Notes: generated by a model from the sequence alone, not told the origin. DNA of 38,628 bases from Gammaproteobacteria bacterium (GCA_022820625.1 JAJEFE010000028.1:1-38628), one strand, 5' to 3'; positions 15,439 through 23,916 are shown, counted from the stretch's first letter. Numbers and translations: made by a program.

Positions 15439-17922
15439 CTAGATTCGCCGCAGCGTGGACACGGGCGGCTCCCGGACGACGGAACGCGCCGCCAGGGTGC
15501 CGCTGACTCCCACCACTACAGCGCCGGCCAGCAGGCCGTATAGCACCAGCATTGGACCTGGGAGGTAGTCCAATTCAAATAGTTCGCTGGCGACGAAGTA
15601 GCCGATGAGCCCGGCGCCGGCGGCCGCCAGAGTGCCTGCCAGCACACCGATCGCCGTGAATTCGGCGGCGATGCCCTGCAGGACGACGCCCTTGCCGGCG
15701 CCGAGGGTACGCAGCACGGCGCTCTCGTACATGCGTTCGTCCCGCGTGGCCTGAATTGCGGCGAGCAATACCACGATGCCTGCTGCGAAGGTGAACAGGA
15801 AGACGTACTGCACCGCGGAGGCGGCGCGGTCCATGGCGCGCCTGACCTGATCCAGCACCGCGTCGATGTCGATCACCGACACGCCGGGCAGTGCGGTGAC
15901 CAGATCCAGCATGGCGGTGCGCTGATCGCGTTCCAGGTAGAGGCTGGTGATGTAGGTGTGCGCAAACTCCTCCATCACGCCCGGGTTCACGACCATGAAG
16001 AAGTTCGGCCGGAAGGAATCCCAGTTGATATTGCGCGTGCTGGTGATGGCCACGGTCGTGCTTTGCCCGGCGATGGCGAAGGTGAGTTCGTCGCCCAGCG
16101 CCAGGCCGAAGTCCAGAAGTTCCTCCGCCGCGATGGAAAGCTGAGGCTCCGGATCGTTCTCGTCCCACCACTGCCCGGCCACGATTTCGTTGTCGGGACT
16201 CAGCGCCGCCGCCCACGTGATGTTCAGGTCGTCCCGCAATTCCCTTTCGGTGCGGCGGTCGCGAAACTCGTACTCATTCAGCGGTACCCCGTTGACATGG
16301 CTGATCCGCGCCCGGACCAGCGGTGCGAATTGCGGCGCCTCCACTCCATGATCGGCCAGCACGTCCGTAACACGGCCGCGTTCATCGGGCTGAATGTTGA
16401 TCACGAAATGATTCGCAGCGGTCTCCGGCAATGTTGACTGCCACTGGGACATGAGTTCGGTGCGCACCAGGGTCAACAGCAGCAGGACCATGAGGCCGAT
16501 TCCGAAGGCGACCACCTGCACGCTGCTTTCCCGGCCGCGGCGGGCGACGTTGGCGATGCCGTAACGCCACGCGATCCCCACCCTGCCCCGCACGCGTTGC
16601 AGGCCGAGAACCATGACATGTCCGGACAGGTAGAGAGCGGCGAACGTCGCCACGGCACCGGCCAACAGGTAACCGATGAGTTCCAGGTCGCGGAACAGCC
16701 AGTACAGCATCGCCGTGACTGCGGCGGCGGCCGTGCCGTAAACGGCCGTATATCCCAGCGGCGGAGGCTGCAGATCGCGTCGCAGCACGCGCGCGGGCGG
16801 CACCTTGCGCAACTGCAGCAACGGCGGCAGCGCGAATCCCAGCGCGATGGTCAGGGCCGTCACCGGGCCAATGAGGAATCCGTCGAGTCCCGGAGCGGGC
16901 AATTGGGCTTCTACAAGATCATCCAGCAACAGCACCAGTCCGTGCTGGGTGATGAAACCCAGCAGAGTGCCCACGATCCCGGCGACAAGGGCAAGAGCCA
17001 GCAATTGCGTCAGTGTGAGCCGCAACACATCGCGGTGCTGCGCGCCCACGCACTTCATCAGCGCGACACCGTCGAGATGGCGCGCCAGGAAACGGCGGCT
17101 TGCCATCGCCACGGCCACACCGCCGAGCAGTACGCTCACCAGAGCGGACAGCATCAGGAAACGCTCGGCGCGCTCGATGGAGGAACGCACTTCGGGTCGC
17201 GCATCGCGGATGTCGTCCAGTTCCTCTTCAGGGCCCATCATGCCCTGGAGGCGTTCCCGGAAGTTCTCGACTTGCCGCTCATTTCCGGCGAACAACCATT
17301 CGTACTCCACGATACTGCCAGGCTGGATCAGGCCCGATGCCTCAACGTCAGCGACATTCAGCAAAACGGTCGGCGCCAGTTCCATCAACCGCCAACCTTC
17401 ATCGGGGCGAAACTCGAGAGTTTGCGCCACCCGGGCATTCAGTCCGCCGATCCTGAGAACGTCGCCGACATCGAGCCCCAACCGCGCCAACAGCGCGGGC
17501 TCAACCCAGGCCTCGCCTCGCCCCGGCACGCCGGATGCGGCCCGAGGCTCCCCGGCCAGCGCATCGGCGACACGAACCTCACCGCGCAACGGATATCCGT
17601 CGGAGACCCATCGAATGTCGGACAGTGAACTGGCGCCGTTGGCTATCAGCACGCTGCGGAACTGGATGACCTGGGCGGTTGCCAATCCTTCCGCGCTTGC
17701 GACTTCGGGGTAGTCAGCAGGTAGAGGGTAGTTGGACTCGACGCGGAGATCGGCGGCAAGCACCTCGCCGGCCTCCTGGCGCACGGCCTGCGCCACGCGA
17801 TCGGTAAAGAATCCGACCGCGGCCATGGCTCCGACGGCCACAATCAGCGCAGTCAACAGCACGGGCGTCTCGCCGCCACGCCAATCGCGTATCAACAGCC
17901 GCGCAGCCAGGCTCAATTTCAT
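15439..17922 (-). CDS. ABC transporter permease, YbbP/FtsX-like
   Basis: An 827-residue inner-membrane permease with two FtsX units. It begins with LAARLLIRDWRGGE, typical of YbbP, has a first transmembrane helix (about 19-41), a large periplasmic domain (about 45-255), a group of three helices plus loop (about 260-370), further helices (about 400-505), a second periplasmic domain (about 510-705) and three C-terminal helices (about 710-820). YbbP and its ATPase YbbA form a MacB-type mechanotransmitting ABC system, thought to move lipids or lipoprotein-type cargo at the envelope. No ATPase gene is adjacent in this window, which is unusual, since ybbA normally lies next to ybbP. It lies 22 nt downstream of the FG-GAP gene in the same direction and may share its transcript. 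Confidence 0.85.
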   Translation of the reverse strand: MKLSLAARLLIRDWRGGETPVLLTALIVAVGAMAAVGFFTDRVAQAVRQEAGEVLAADLRVESNYPLPADYPEVASAEGLATAQVIQFRSVLIANGASSLSDIRWVSDGYPLRGEVRVADALAGEPRAASGVPGRGEAWVEPALLARLGLDVGDVLRIGGLNARVAQTLEFRPDEGWRLMELAPTVLLNVADVEASGLIQPGSIVEYEWLFAGNERQVENFRERLQGMMGPEEELDDIRDARPEVRSSIERAERFLMLSALVSVLLGGVAVAMASRRFLARHLDGVALMKCVGAQHRDVLRLTLTQLLALALVAGIVGTLLGFITQHGLVLLLDDLVEAQLPAPGLDGFLIGPVTALTIALGFALPPLLQLRKVPPARVLRRDLQPPPLGYTAVYGTAAAAVTAMLYWLFRDLELIGYLLAGAVATFAALYLSGHVMVLGLQRVRGRVGIAWRYGIANVARRGRESSVQVVAFGIGLMVLLLLTLVRTELMSQWQSTLPETAANHFVINIQPDERGRVTDVLADHGVEAPQFAPLVRARISHVNGVPLNEYEFRDRRTERELRDDLNITWAAALSPDNEIVAGQWWDENDPEPQLSIAAEELLDFGLALGDELTFAIAGQSTTVAITSTRNINWDSFRPNFFMVVNPGVMEEFAHTYITSLYLERDQRTAMLDLVTALPGVSVIDIDAVLDQVRRAMDRAASAVQYVFLFTFAAGIVVLLAAIQATRDERMYESAVLRTLGAGKGVVLQGIAAEFTAIGVLAGTLAAAGAGLIGYFVASELFELDYLPGPMLVLYGLLAGAVVVGVSGTLAARSVVREPPVSTLRRI

Positions 17923-17944
17923 ACGTTTGCCGGGTGAGATGCGA

Positions 17945-19537
17945 TCAGTTCAGCGGCAGGCGATGCACGAACACGGCGCCGGAATCCCGAACCGAATTGT
18001 CGGACTGGTCGCCATCGACGCCGCTCGATCCACCGTCCTCGAGCCGGACGCCCACCGCCACCGTTTCGCCCGTGTCGTCGAGCGCCACATTGGCGCCGTA
18101 TTCGTCGTAGATCTCCGTAGCAGGGGCCTTGAGATAGGCCGCCTGGCGCCATTCACCCCCCGTACGATGGAACAGGTAGACCGCGCCGGCCTCGTCAGCC
18201 AGGTCGTCCTGGGTCCCGTTCACTCCGCTGGCGCTTCCGTCCTCCAGAGGCACGCCCACGGCCAGTACACTGCCGTCGCGATTGAAGACCAACCGGGTTC
18301 CGAACTGATCGAAGGGACTGGTATTGGATGGCTTGATGTAGGCCGTCTGCGCCCACCTCCCGTCATCGCGGGAGAATACATATACGGCGCCGGAATCCTC
18401 GGAGGAGTCATCGTTCTGATCCGCCCCCACGCCGGTGTCGCGGCTGTCTTCATCGAAGGCCGACACACCCAGGGTATTGCCGTCGCCGCTCAACGCCACC
18501 ATGGAAAAGGCGTCGTTGCGTCCCGAATTGGAGGATTTCAGATAGGCCTCCTGCGTCCACTGCCCGCCATCGCGGGCAAAGACATAGACCGCTCCGGATC
18601 CCCTGGACTCGTTGTCATCCCGCCCGTTGATGCCTTGCGTCGATCCGTCTTCATCCAGGGCGCTGATCACGAGCGTCTCGCCGTTGTCACTGATCGCCAG
18701 CGAGATGCCGAACAGATCGGTCGCGTCCGTGTTGGATGCCTTGATATACGCCTGCTGGGACCACTCATCGCCGTTTCTCTCGAAGACATAGACCGCGCCT
18801 GCGCCTCGAGCAGAATTGTCCGAGTCGTCGCCATTGACTCCGGTACCCGACCCGTCTTCGCCCGTGGCGCCCACGGCCAGGGTGTTGCCGTCGGCGCTGA
18901 GCCCCAGCACGTAGCCAAATCCGTCGCCGTCTTCGGGTTCGCCGGTGTTGGACGCCTTCAGATAGGCTTCCTGCCGCCACCCTTCGGCGCCGCGGCGGAA
19001 CACGTACACCGCACCGGAGTTCTCCATGGAATCGTCATGCTGATCGCCGTTGACGCCGGTAGCCGCGCTGTCCTCAAGGTTGGCCGAAACCGCCACCGTG
19101 TCGCCGTCGTCGCTGATCGCGACCGCAAAACCGAATTGATCGGCGGCTCCGGAATTGGACGCCTTGAGATAGGCTTGCTGCTCCCAGGAACCATTCGCGG
19201 TGCGTCCAAAGACGTAGGCCGCGCCTGCGTTGCGCATGGAATTGTCGTGCTGGTCGCCGTCGACGCCGGTTGCAGCGCTGTCTTCCATTCGCGCGCCCAC
19301 CGCCAGCGTCTCGCCATCGCCGCTGAGCGCCAGAGACACCCCCAGCAGCACGGCGCTGCCGCCGAACTGGTCATCCACGCCTGGGTTGGAAGCCTTGACA
19401 TAGGTTGCGGACGACTGGGCCACCGCCTGCCCGGCGCACAACGCCGCAAGCAGCCATGGCAGCCGGCGGCGCCGAACGAATCGCGAGCCTGCTCCGCGAA
19501 GATCAGTCGCCCACATAGATTTCATTGCCTTCGGCAT
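17945..19537 (-). CDS. secreted FG-GAP repeat protein, seven repeats
   Basis: A 530-residue exported protein. After a basic stretch (RRRR) and a hydrophobic signal segment ending AVAQ (about 20-41) there are seven repeats of about 65-70 residues. Each begins Y(L/I/V)K-SN, contains LSGDGxTLAVGA and EDGS-TGVNGDQ-D, and ends SGAVYVF-R. These are FG-GAP/integrin-like repeats, and seven is the number needed for a closed seven-bladed propeller. The acidic DGD/NGD turns look able to bind calcium. The function is unknown; adhesion or surface recognition is a guess. The start is uncertain: ATGs at 19537, 19525 and 19516 are in frame; the last has AAGG upstream, and all overlap the end of the DUF6152 gene. 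It runs into the ABC permease gene. Confidence 0.8.
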   Translation of the reverse strand: MPKAMKSMWATDLRGAGSRFVRRRRLPWLLAALCAGQAVAQSSATYVKASNPGVDDQFGGSAVLLGVSLALSGDGETLAVGARMEDSAATGVDGDQHDNSMRNAGAAYVFGRTANGSWEQQAYLKASNSGAADQFGFAVAISDDGDTVAVSANLEDSAATGVNGDQHDDSMENSGAVYVFRRGAEGWRQEAYLKASNTGEPEDGDGFGYVLGLSADGNTLAVGATGEDGSGTGVNGDDSDNSARGAGAVYVFERNGDEWSQQAYIKASNTDATDLFGISLAISDNGETLVISALDEDGSTQGINGRDDNESRGSGAVYVFARDGGQWTQEAYLKSSNSGRNDAFSMVALSGDGNTLGVSAFDEDSRDTGVGADQNDDSSEDSGAVYVFSRDDGRWAQTAYIKPSNTSPFDQFGTRLVFNRDGSVLAVGVPLEDGSASGVNGTQDDLADEAGAVYLFHRTGGEWRQAAYLKAPATEIYDEYGANVALDDTGETVAVGVRLEDGGSSGVDGDQSDNSVRDSGAVFVHRLPLN

Positions 19538-19901
19538 CCAGCAGCCGGGACAACTCCGACAACGTCATGTAGGGGCCGCCGTTCTTCAATGAGCGCCCGG
19601 TCATCGTGAGAACATCACCTACCTGAAAGGTGTCCTTGTCCCAGCCCCACCTGTTCTGAAGGCTGTTGGGCGGGCCCAACTCGCCATACCACTCGACGAT
19701 GTCGCCGTTTTCGTCCTCGACCGCGATGACCAGCATGGAGTGCGGGTTGATGAACTGGAATTCGACCACCGAGCCCGTCACCGTCTTGACGGTTTCGGTA
19801 TAGCGGCCCGCGTCTCCGTGATGAGCCTGCGCCAGCGACACTGCAAGAAGCAGAGCGGCAACCGCAGACAGTCCGGGTTCGAGATGTGCTCGCATACGCA
19901 T
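19503..19901 (-). CDS. DUF6152 family exported protein
   Basis: A 132-residue protein with a signal peptide ending SLAQA, then the motif HHG that starts the mature part in this family. The domain has FQFINPHSMLVIAVEDENG and the closing VGDVLTMTGRSLKNG segment; DUF6152 is small, beta-rich and periplasmic, with no assigned function. The start ATG 19899-19901 (or 19895) follows a GGGGG stretch; a GTG at 19922 is possible but less likely. Its last codons overlap the start of the FG-GAP gene, suggesting coupling. It faces away from the diheme cytochrome c gene across a 199-nt gap, and a longer DUF6152 protein is encoded at 22547. Confidence 0.8.
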   Translation of the reverse strand: MRMRAHLEPGLSAVAALLLAVSLAQAHHGDAGRYTETVKTVTGSVVEFQFINPHSMLVIAVEDENGDIVEWYGELGPPNSLQNRWGWDKDTFQVGDVLTMTGRSLKNGGPYMTLSELSRLLDAEGNEIYVGD

Positions 19902-20100
19902 ACGCCCCCAATCAAGGTCCACTGAAGTATCTCCTCCCGCCTTGCCATCGCATCCGCGTGAGGCGATTTGACGATAACACAGCCTCGTTTGCCGCGAAAT
20001 GTCGCAAGTGTGACTTCATGTTAACGTGGCAGCAGTGATGAGGAAGCCGATTTTGGTTATCGTGTTAGGCATCTGGATTTCGTGCTTCTGGAGAAAATGG

Positions 20101-21051
20101 ATGCTTGGGTTGAGATTCTGCGTTGTGGCAGGGGTCGTGACGATGAGCGTGCCGCTCCTCGCTCAGGCGGACGTGGAGTGGGCGTACCAGGTCCTCGACG
20201 AGTCGCTGCTACCGCAGCGGGACCTTGAAATCGACCTGCAGGCGCCGCGTTCCGTGCCCGGCAGTTCGCTGCAGCGCAGTCAGGAACAGATCGACGATCA
20301 CTGGAACCCGCCGGACTGGTTCCCGGACGACCACTACGCCCCCGTTCCCGAGGTCGTCGCGCACGGCGCAGGACCCAACGTCAGGGCATGCGGCGCGTGC
20401 CACGGCTTTACCGGCGCAGGCCATCCGGAGTCGTCCCACCTCGCCGGACTGACGGCGGCCTACATCGAAGCGCAGATGGCTGATTTCAAGAGCGGGGCCA
20501 GGAAGGAGCGGTTCTGGATGAACGGCTTTGACGCAACGGAGGAACAGACTCGAATCGCCGCGGAGTGGTTTGCCGGGCTTGAAGTCATCGACTGGATCGA
20601 CGAGGTGATCGAGGCGGATATCGTGCCCAGAACCTATATCGGCGACGGCCGCATGCGGCACCTTCACCCCGACGGCGGTACGGAGCCCATCAATAACCGG
20701 ATCATCGAAATTCCCCAGGACCGGGAACTTGCAACCGCTCGACACCCCTACTCCGGATTCACCGTATACGCCCCGGAGGGCAGTCTTGCACGCGGTGAAG
20801 AATTGGTGACCACGGGCGCCGGCGGACGAACGATCCAGTGCTTCATCTGTCACGGCCCGGAGCTGAAGGGACTCGGGGATGTTCCCCGACTCGCCGGAGT
20901 TTCGCCCTTGTACACGGTACGCCAGCTAAACGACTTCAAGAACGGCGACAGGGCCGGCAGCCTGGCGCCGCTGATGACGGCGACGGTCATGAACCTCACC
21001 GACGAGGACATGGTGGCGATTGCGGCGTACCTGGCGTCGCTGGACCCATAG
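20101..21051 (+). CDS. periplasmic diheme cytochrome c
   Basis: The 316-residue product has a signal peptide (residues 1-23, cleavage after AQA) and two haem-c motifs, CGACH (97-101) and CFICH (247-251), each in a class I cytochrome domain. Methionine ligands are likely in the two C-terminal parts (for example PLMTATVMNLTDEDMVAIAAYL). The two-domain layout resembles cytochrome c4 but is longer because of a 70-residue N-terminal region rich in Trp, Asp and Pro. Such proteins carry electrons in the periplasm from dehydrogenases to terminal oxidases. The start ATG 20101 has GGAG at seven nt spacing; upstream in-frame starts would put an odd hydrophobic tail before the signal. The PQQ dehydrogenase at 24754 is a plausible partner, by inference only. 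Confidence 0.85.
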   Translation: MLGLRFCVVAGVVTMSVPLLAQADVEWAYQVLDESLLPQRDLEIDLQAPRSVPGSSLQRSQEQIDDHWNPPDWFPDDHYAPVPEVVAHGAGPNVRACGACHGFTGAGHPESSHLAGLTAAYIEAQMADFKSGARKERFWMNGFDATEEQTRIAAEWFAGLEVIDWIDEVIEADIVPRTYIGDGRMRHLHPDGGTEPINNRIIEIPQDRELATARHPYSGFTVYAPEGSLARGEELVTTGAGGRTIQCFICHGPELKGLGDVPRLAGVSPLYTVRQLNDFKNGDRAGSLAPLMTATVMNLTDEDMVAIAAYLASLDP

Positions 21052-21129
21052 CCGGGTCCCGCGCGCGAACGCGCGTGCGATCACCGGATCCGGCAGTGCG
21101 GACGGCACCATTTCGCCGTCCACGATTGT

Positions 21130-21161
21130 ACCCAATCCTATCGGGGGTAGCGGGATTGGGT
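21130..21161. terminator. inverted repeat between cytochrome c and XdhC genes
   Basis: ACCCAATCC (21130-21138) and GGATTGGGT (21153-21161) form a perfect 9-bp stem with a 14-nt loop. It overlaps the end of the convergent XdhC frame and lies 79 nt after the cytochrome stop. There is no clear T-run. Confidence 0.4.
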
Positions 21162-21854
21162 CATCTGCGCGAGGATCGCCACTGCGATCTCTGCCGGGGA
21201 TCGACCACCCAGCGGCAGTCCGACGGGGCCGCATATCCGCGCCAACGCCTTGTCGTCGAATCCCAGCGTCGCCAGGCGCTGCAAACGCTTCGCGTGGTTC
21301 TTGCGGCTACCCAGCGCGCCGATGTAGAACGCGTCGGACTGAAGCGCGCACGTCAAAGCCGGTTCGTCGATCTTGGCGTCGTGGCTCAGGGTGACCAAGG
21401 CGTTACGCGCGTCCAGAGCCAACGATGGCAAGACCTCCTGCGGCCACTCGTGGCTGACCTCGACGCCGGGGAACCTTTCTTCCGTTGCAAACGCCTCCCT
21501 GGGATCCAGAAGGAGCACCTAATAACCCGCCAGTTGCGCCATGGGAATCAGTTTCTGGGCGATGTGCACTGCGCCCACGACGATCAGCCGGGGCCGCGGG
21601 GCGATGGTCTGTATCAGATACCGGCCTTGCTCCACCTCGATCACTCGCGCATCGTCTCTCGCCAGGGCATCGCGGCAGTATTCCAACAATTCTTCCGGGA
21701 CAGGGGGCTGCCCTCCATCGTCGGCGGTTCCAAAGGCGGTTACGCCGGAGTGGTCGACCAGGAACTGAGGGCCCTCCTCAAGCGGACGGACGAGCACCAC
21801 CGCACGCGAGCGGGACAGGGATTCACTCAAGGCCCGTAGCAGCGGAGCTTTCAC
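21138..21854 (-). pseudogene. xdhC: XdhC family protein, interrupted by an in-frame amber codon
   Basis: Read through, this frame gives a 238-codon XdhC protein: an N-terminal region (MKAPLLRALSESLSRSRAVV), the Rossmann motif LIVVGAVHIAQKLIPMAQLAGY, then a stop, then VLLLDPREAF and the rest of the XdhC C-terminal domain (DAFYIGALGSRKNHAKRLQRL, GPVGLPLGGRSPAEIAVAILAQ). The family normally has Glu or a similar residue where the stop falls, so a single GAG to TAG change (21519-21521) explains it. No frameshift is seen and both halves remain well conserved, so decay is recent, or the base is an error, or the codon is read through. XdhC inserts and sulphurates the molybdenum cofactor of xanthine-dehydrogenase-type enzymes. 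The upstream XdhC gene overlaps its start by 4 nt. Confidence 0.75.
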
Positions 21855-22198
21855 TCGACGCGCACCACCAGGACCTCGATCCGGCCGCCGCAGGCCAGGC
21901 CAACTTCCCAGGCCTCGTCGTCGGTCACGCCAAACTCAAGCATCTGCCGTTCGCCGGTTGCGATGACATGTCGCGCGGCACGAATCACGGCGCCCTCGAC
22001 ACAACCGCCGGATACGGATCCCTCGAAGGAGCCATCGCCATCAATGACCAGGTGGCTGCCGACCGGCCGCGGAGAGGACCCCCACGTGCTGACCACAGTT
22101 GCCAGCGCCACCTCCCTGCCCTCTTCCCGCCACCTCAATGCGGTATTCAGGATATCCCCGGGACGGGCAAACGAATCTGCTGTTCCGGCCACCGCCAC
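21851..22198 (-). CDS. XdhC/CoxI family protein, N-terminal domain type
   Basis: A 115-residue protein consisting of the XdhC/CoxI domain alone: VALATVVSTWGSSPRPVGSH, then the SVSGGCVEGAVI motif with the conserved cysteine, then GLACGGRIEVLV with another conserved cysteine. This small form often pairs with a separate protein bearing the Rossmann domain, here the interrupted gene directly downstream (ATGA overlap, 21851-21854). Together they would mature a molybdenum hydroxylase such as xanthine dehydrogenase, CO dehydrogenase-like enzymes or isoquinoline oxidoreductase. No such enzyme gene lies in the window. The start is GTG at 22196-22198 with an excellent GGAGG nine nt upstream. The gene upstream, at 22202, ends 3 nt before this start, so they are probably co-transcribed. 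Confidence 0.85.
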   Translation of the reverse strand: MAVAGTADSFARPGDILNTALRWREEGREVALATVVSTWGSSPRPVGSHLVIDGDGSFEGSVSGGCVEGAVIRAARHVIATGERQMLEFGVTDDEAWEVGLACGGRIEVLVVRVE

Positions 22199-22201
22199 CC
22201 G

Positions 22202-22483
22202 CTACTTCCTCCGCGAACCTCGACGGCCGTTTCCACGGGTATCATCCAGCGCCTCGCGGGCCACCGACTTGGACCAGCGCACGAAGTGCCATAGCTGGTC
22301 GATAAGGCGAGGCGAATTCGCCTGCTCGAAACTCCGGTCCCGAATCTTTTTCAGCGCATTGCGGCACCGGAGCAGTTCGGCTTCCAGCCGCCGGACTCGC
22401 TCTTCCAGGCCAGTGGTGGAATCGCCTCCGCCCTCCGCCGCCGTCAGGTCGGTGCGGGACGCCGGCGCCGGGTCATTATTCAT
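22202..22483 (-). CDS. small coiled-coil protein, unknown function
   Basis: I do not recognise this 93-residue protein. Residues 1-22 are disordered and polar, residues about 24-50 form a heptad-like helix (LEERVRRLEAELLRCRNALKKI), then comes a Trp-containing stretch (LIDQLWHFVRW) and a strongly basic tail ending RRGSRRK. No signal peptide or membrane segment is visible. The start ATG at 22481-22483 has AAGG close upstream. It is directly upstream of the two XdhC genes (3-nt gap) and divergent from the DUF6152 gene at 22547, so it probably opens an operon with them. A basic tail with a coiled coil is compatible with nucleic-acid binding or assembly; this is a weak inference. Confidence 0.6.
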   Translation of the reverse strand: MNNDPAPASRTDLTAAEGGGDSTTGLEERVRRLEAELLRCRNALKKIRDRSFEQANSPRLIDQLWHFVRWSKSVAREALDDTRGNGRRGSRRK

Positions 22484-22486
22484 GCC

Positions 22487-22522
22487 TTGATCCAGTTGCC
22501 CAATTGGGCGATATACTCGCCC
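22487..22522 (+). promoter_or_regulatory. promoter with overlapping palindromes upstream of DUF6152 gene
   Basis: A -10 box TATACT (22512-22517) and a -35-like TTGATC (22487-22492) are 19 nt apart. A perfect 12-bp palindrome GCCCAATTGGGC (22498-22509) lies between them, and GGGCGA/TCGCCC (22506-22511, 22517-22522) flanks the -10. The shared GGGC arm can pair with either side. Such dyads over a promoter often are repressor sites, but no regulator gene is adjacent. Confidence 0.4.
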
Positions 22523-22546
22523 ATTCTATTACAAGGACCCGATGCC

Positions 22547-23584
22547 ATGGACCGCCGTTACCACTCCCGAAGTTGCCATGCTGCGATTCCCGTGTTGATG
22601 ACATTGCTGGCGCCCGCATCGGCGGCGCTCGCCCATCACGGCTTCGATACGCACTACTACCGTGACCGTCCCGTGCTGATCAGTGGAACGATTGCCGAAT
22701 TCGAATACATCAATCCCCATTCCTTCGTACACGTAGAGACGACGGACGATTCGGGCGAAACCGTGGAGCGGTGGTGCGAAATGCAGGCCAGTTCGCAGTT
22801 ACGGATCAAGGGAATCGGTGCGGATGCGCTCAGGGTCGGGGACCCAATACGCATTGAAGGCTTCCAGGCCAGGCGCGATCCGCTGGGATGCGAATTCGCA
22901 ACCGGCTATCTGGCCGACGGAACCATTCTCACACTGCGAACCAGCGGCGGCCAGAGCCTGTTTGCCGCGCCATGGGAACCGGACGAGACGGGGTCCATTT
23001 TCGGCACCTGGTTTCGCAAGTCCTTTCCCGGGGCCGGCGTCGATCCCGACCCCATGGATTCCTATACCGATGCCGGAGCGGCGGCCCATGCCGCCAATGA
23101 TCCGTTGATGGCCAACCCTGTCTACCGGTGCAGCCCCGTCAGTCCGGTTCGCGCGTGGTCCCAGCCGGGTCTGCCCACCGAAATACGCAATGAGGACGAT
23201 CGAATCGTCATCCGCCACGAGTTCATGGATACCGAACGCATCGTCCGTATGAACATGGAAGAGCACCCGGCAGACGCCCCCCGAACGACGATGGGTCACT
23301 CGATCGGCCGCTTCGAGAATGGCGACCTCATCGTCCACACGGCGCTGTTCGCGGAGGGCCTGCTGAGATCGGACTTCGTCCGCACGATGGACCTTGAACT
23401 CACCGAGCGTTTCCACGTCAACCCGGACAATGGCGACCTTGAGGTGACCTGGACGGCATTCGATCCGGAATTCCACGACGGTGCGATTTCCGGCTCGCGG
23501 ATTCTCATGCGCACCACGCTGCCGCTGGGCACGTACGGCTGCACGCCCGGCGTCGGGCACGGTGAGCAGATGCCGGGAGACTGA
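22547..23584 (+). CDS. DUF6152 protein with C-terminal GHSIGR-type domain
   Basis: A 345-residue exported protein. Residues 1-29 are a signal peptide (ASAALA), followed by the HHG start of the DUF6152 domain (about 30-130; FEYINPHSFVHVETTDDSG, LRVGDPIRIEGFQARRDP). The second half (about 190-345) carries the segment FMDTERIVRMNMEEHP, GHSIGRFENGDLIVHTALFA and ERFHVNPDNGDLEVTWTAFD, a pattern I recall from uncharacterised exported proteins in Acidobacteria and Gammaproteobacteria. No function is assigned. Cys residues are scattered, and no metal site is obvious. The start at ATG 22547 has AAGGA about 9 nt upstream; an earlier in-frame start lacks a signal peptide. It stands alone, convergent with the DUF2905 gene, next to periplasmic redox genes. 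Confidence 0.75.
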   Translation: MDRRYHSRSCHAAIPVLMTLLAPASAALAHHGFDTHYYRDRPVLISGTIAEFEYINPHSFVHVETTDDSGETVERWCEMQASSQLRIKGIGADALRVGDPIRIEGFQARRDPLGCEFATGYLADGTILTLRTSGGQSLFAAPWEPDETGSIFGTWFRKSFPGAGVDPDPMDSYTDAGAAAHAANDPLMANPVYRCSPVSPVRAWSQPGLPTEIRNEDDRIVIRHEFMDTERIVRMNMEEHPADAPRTTMGHSIGRFENGDLIVHTALFAEGLLRSDFVRTMDLELTERFHVNPDNGDLEVTWTAFDPEFHDGAISGSRILMRTTLPLGTYGCTPGVGHGEQMPGD

Positions 23585-23661
23585 GGTCACGGCGCTCCCG
23601 GGCCGCGAGACTGGGCTCACCGCACTCAGGAGCCGCGATCCGAATTCGGGAAATCAGCCAG

Positions 23662-23862
23662 TCAGCGTCGGAACAGCCACATGAGCAACGACAGCAGCGC
23701 GCTCACGAGGATCATCGTGGTAATCGGCAGGTACAGCTTGAACGAAGGCCGGTCGATGACGATGTCTCCCGGCAATCGGCCCAGCGGGAGCTTGCCCAGC
23801 CAGGGCCACGCCAGGCCGATGACGAGCAACGCAAGTCCGATCAGGATCAGGGTTCGTTGCAT
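23662..23862 (-). CDS. DUF2905 small membrane protein
   Basis: A 66-residue protein with the DUF2905 pattern: an N-terminal helix (about 4-20), the conserved loop LGRLPGDIVIDRPSFKLYLP, and a second helix (about 47-63) ending LMWLFRR. DUF2905 proteins are tiny two-helix inner-membrane proteins found widely, without known function. Start ATG is at 23860-23862, with only a weak AGG close upstream. It may follow YceI in one transcript (146-nt gap), though a hairpin lies between. It is convergent with the DUF6152 gene. Length and both helices are normal for the family. Confidence 0.88.
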   Translation of the reverse strand: MQRTLILIGLALLVIGLAWPWLGKLPLGRLPGDIVIDRPSFKLYLPITTMILVSALLSLLMWLFRR

Positions 23863-23902
23863 GACCTAACGCCGTTCACCGCTTACTACCGGAGGCCGGA
23901 AA

Positions 23903-23916
23903 GCTCCGACCGGAGC
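23903..23916. terminator. short hairpin between YceI and DUF2905 genes
   Basis: GCTCC (23903-23907) and GGAGC (23912-23916) form a 5-bp stem with a 4-nt loop, followed by TTTCC on the minus strand. Several CCGGAG copies surround it. It could attenuate read-through from yceI, but is weak. Confidence 0.3.

Noticed and set aside
17945..19450. Repeats taken for a CRISPR array
   Set aside because: The repeats are about 200 bp, imperfect and coding; no short spaced repeats or cas genes are seen in the window.
17732..19609. 625-codon open frame antisense to the FG-GAP gene
   Set aside because: It mirrors the seven repeats on the opposite strand and has no signal peptide or family motif.
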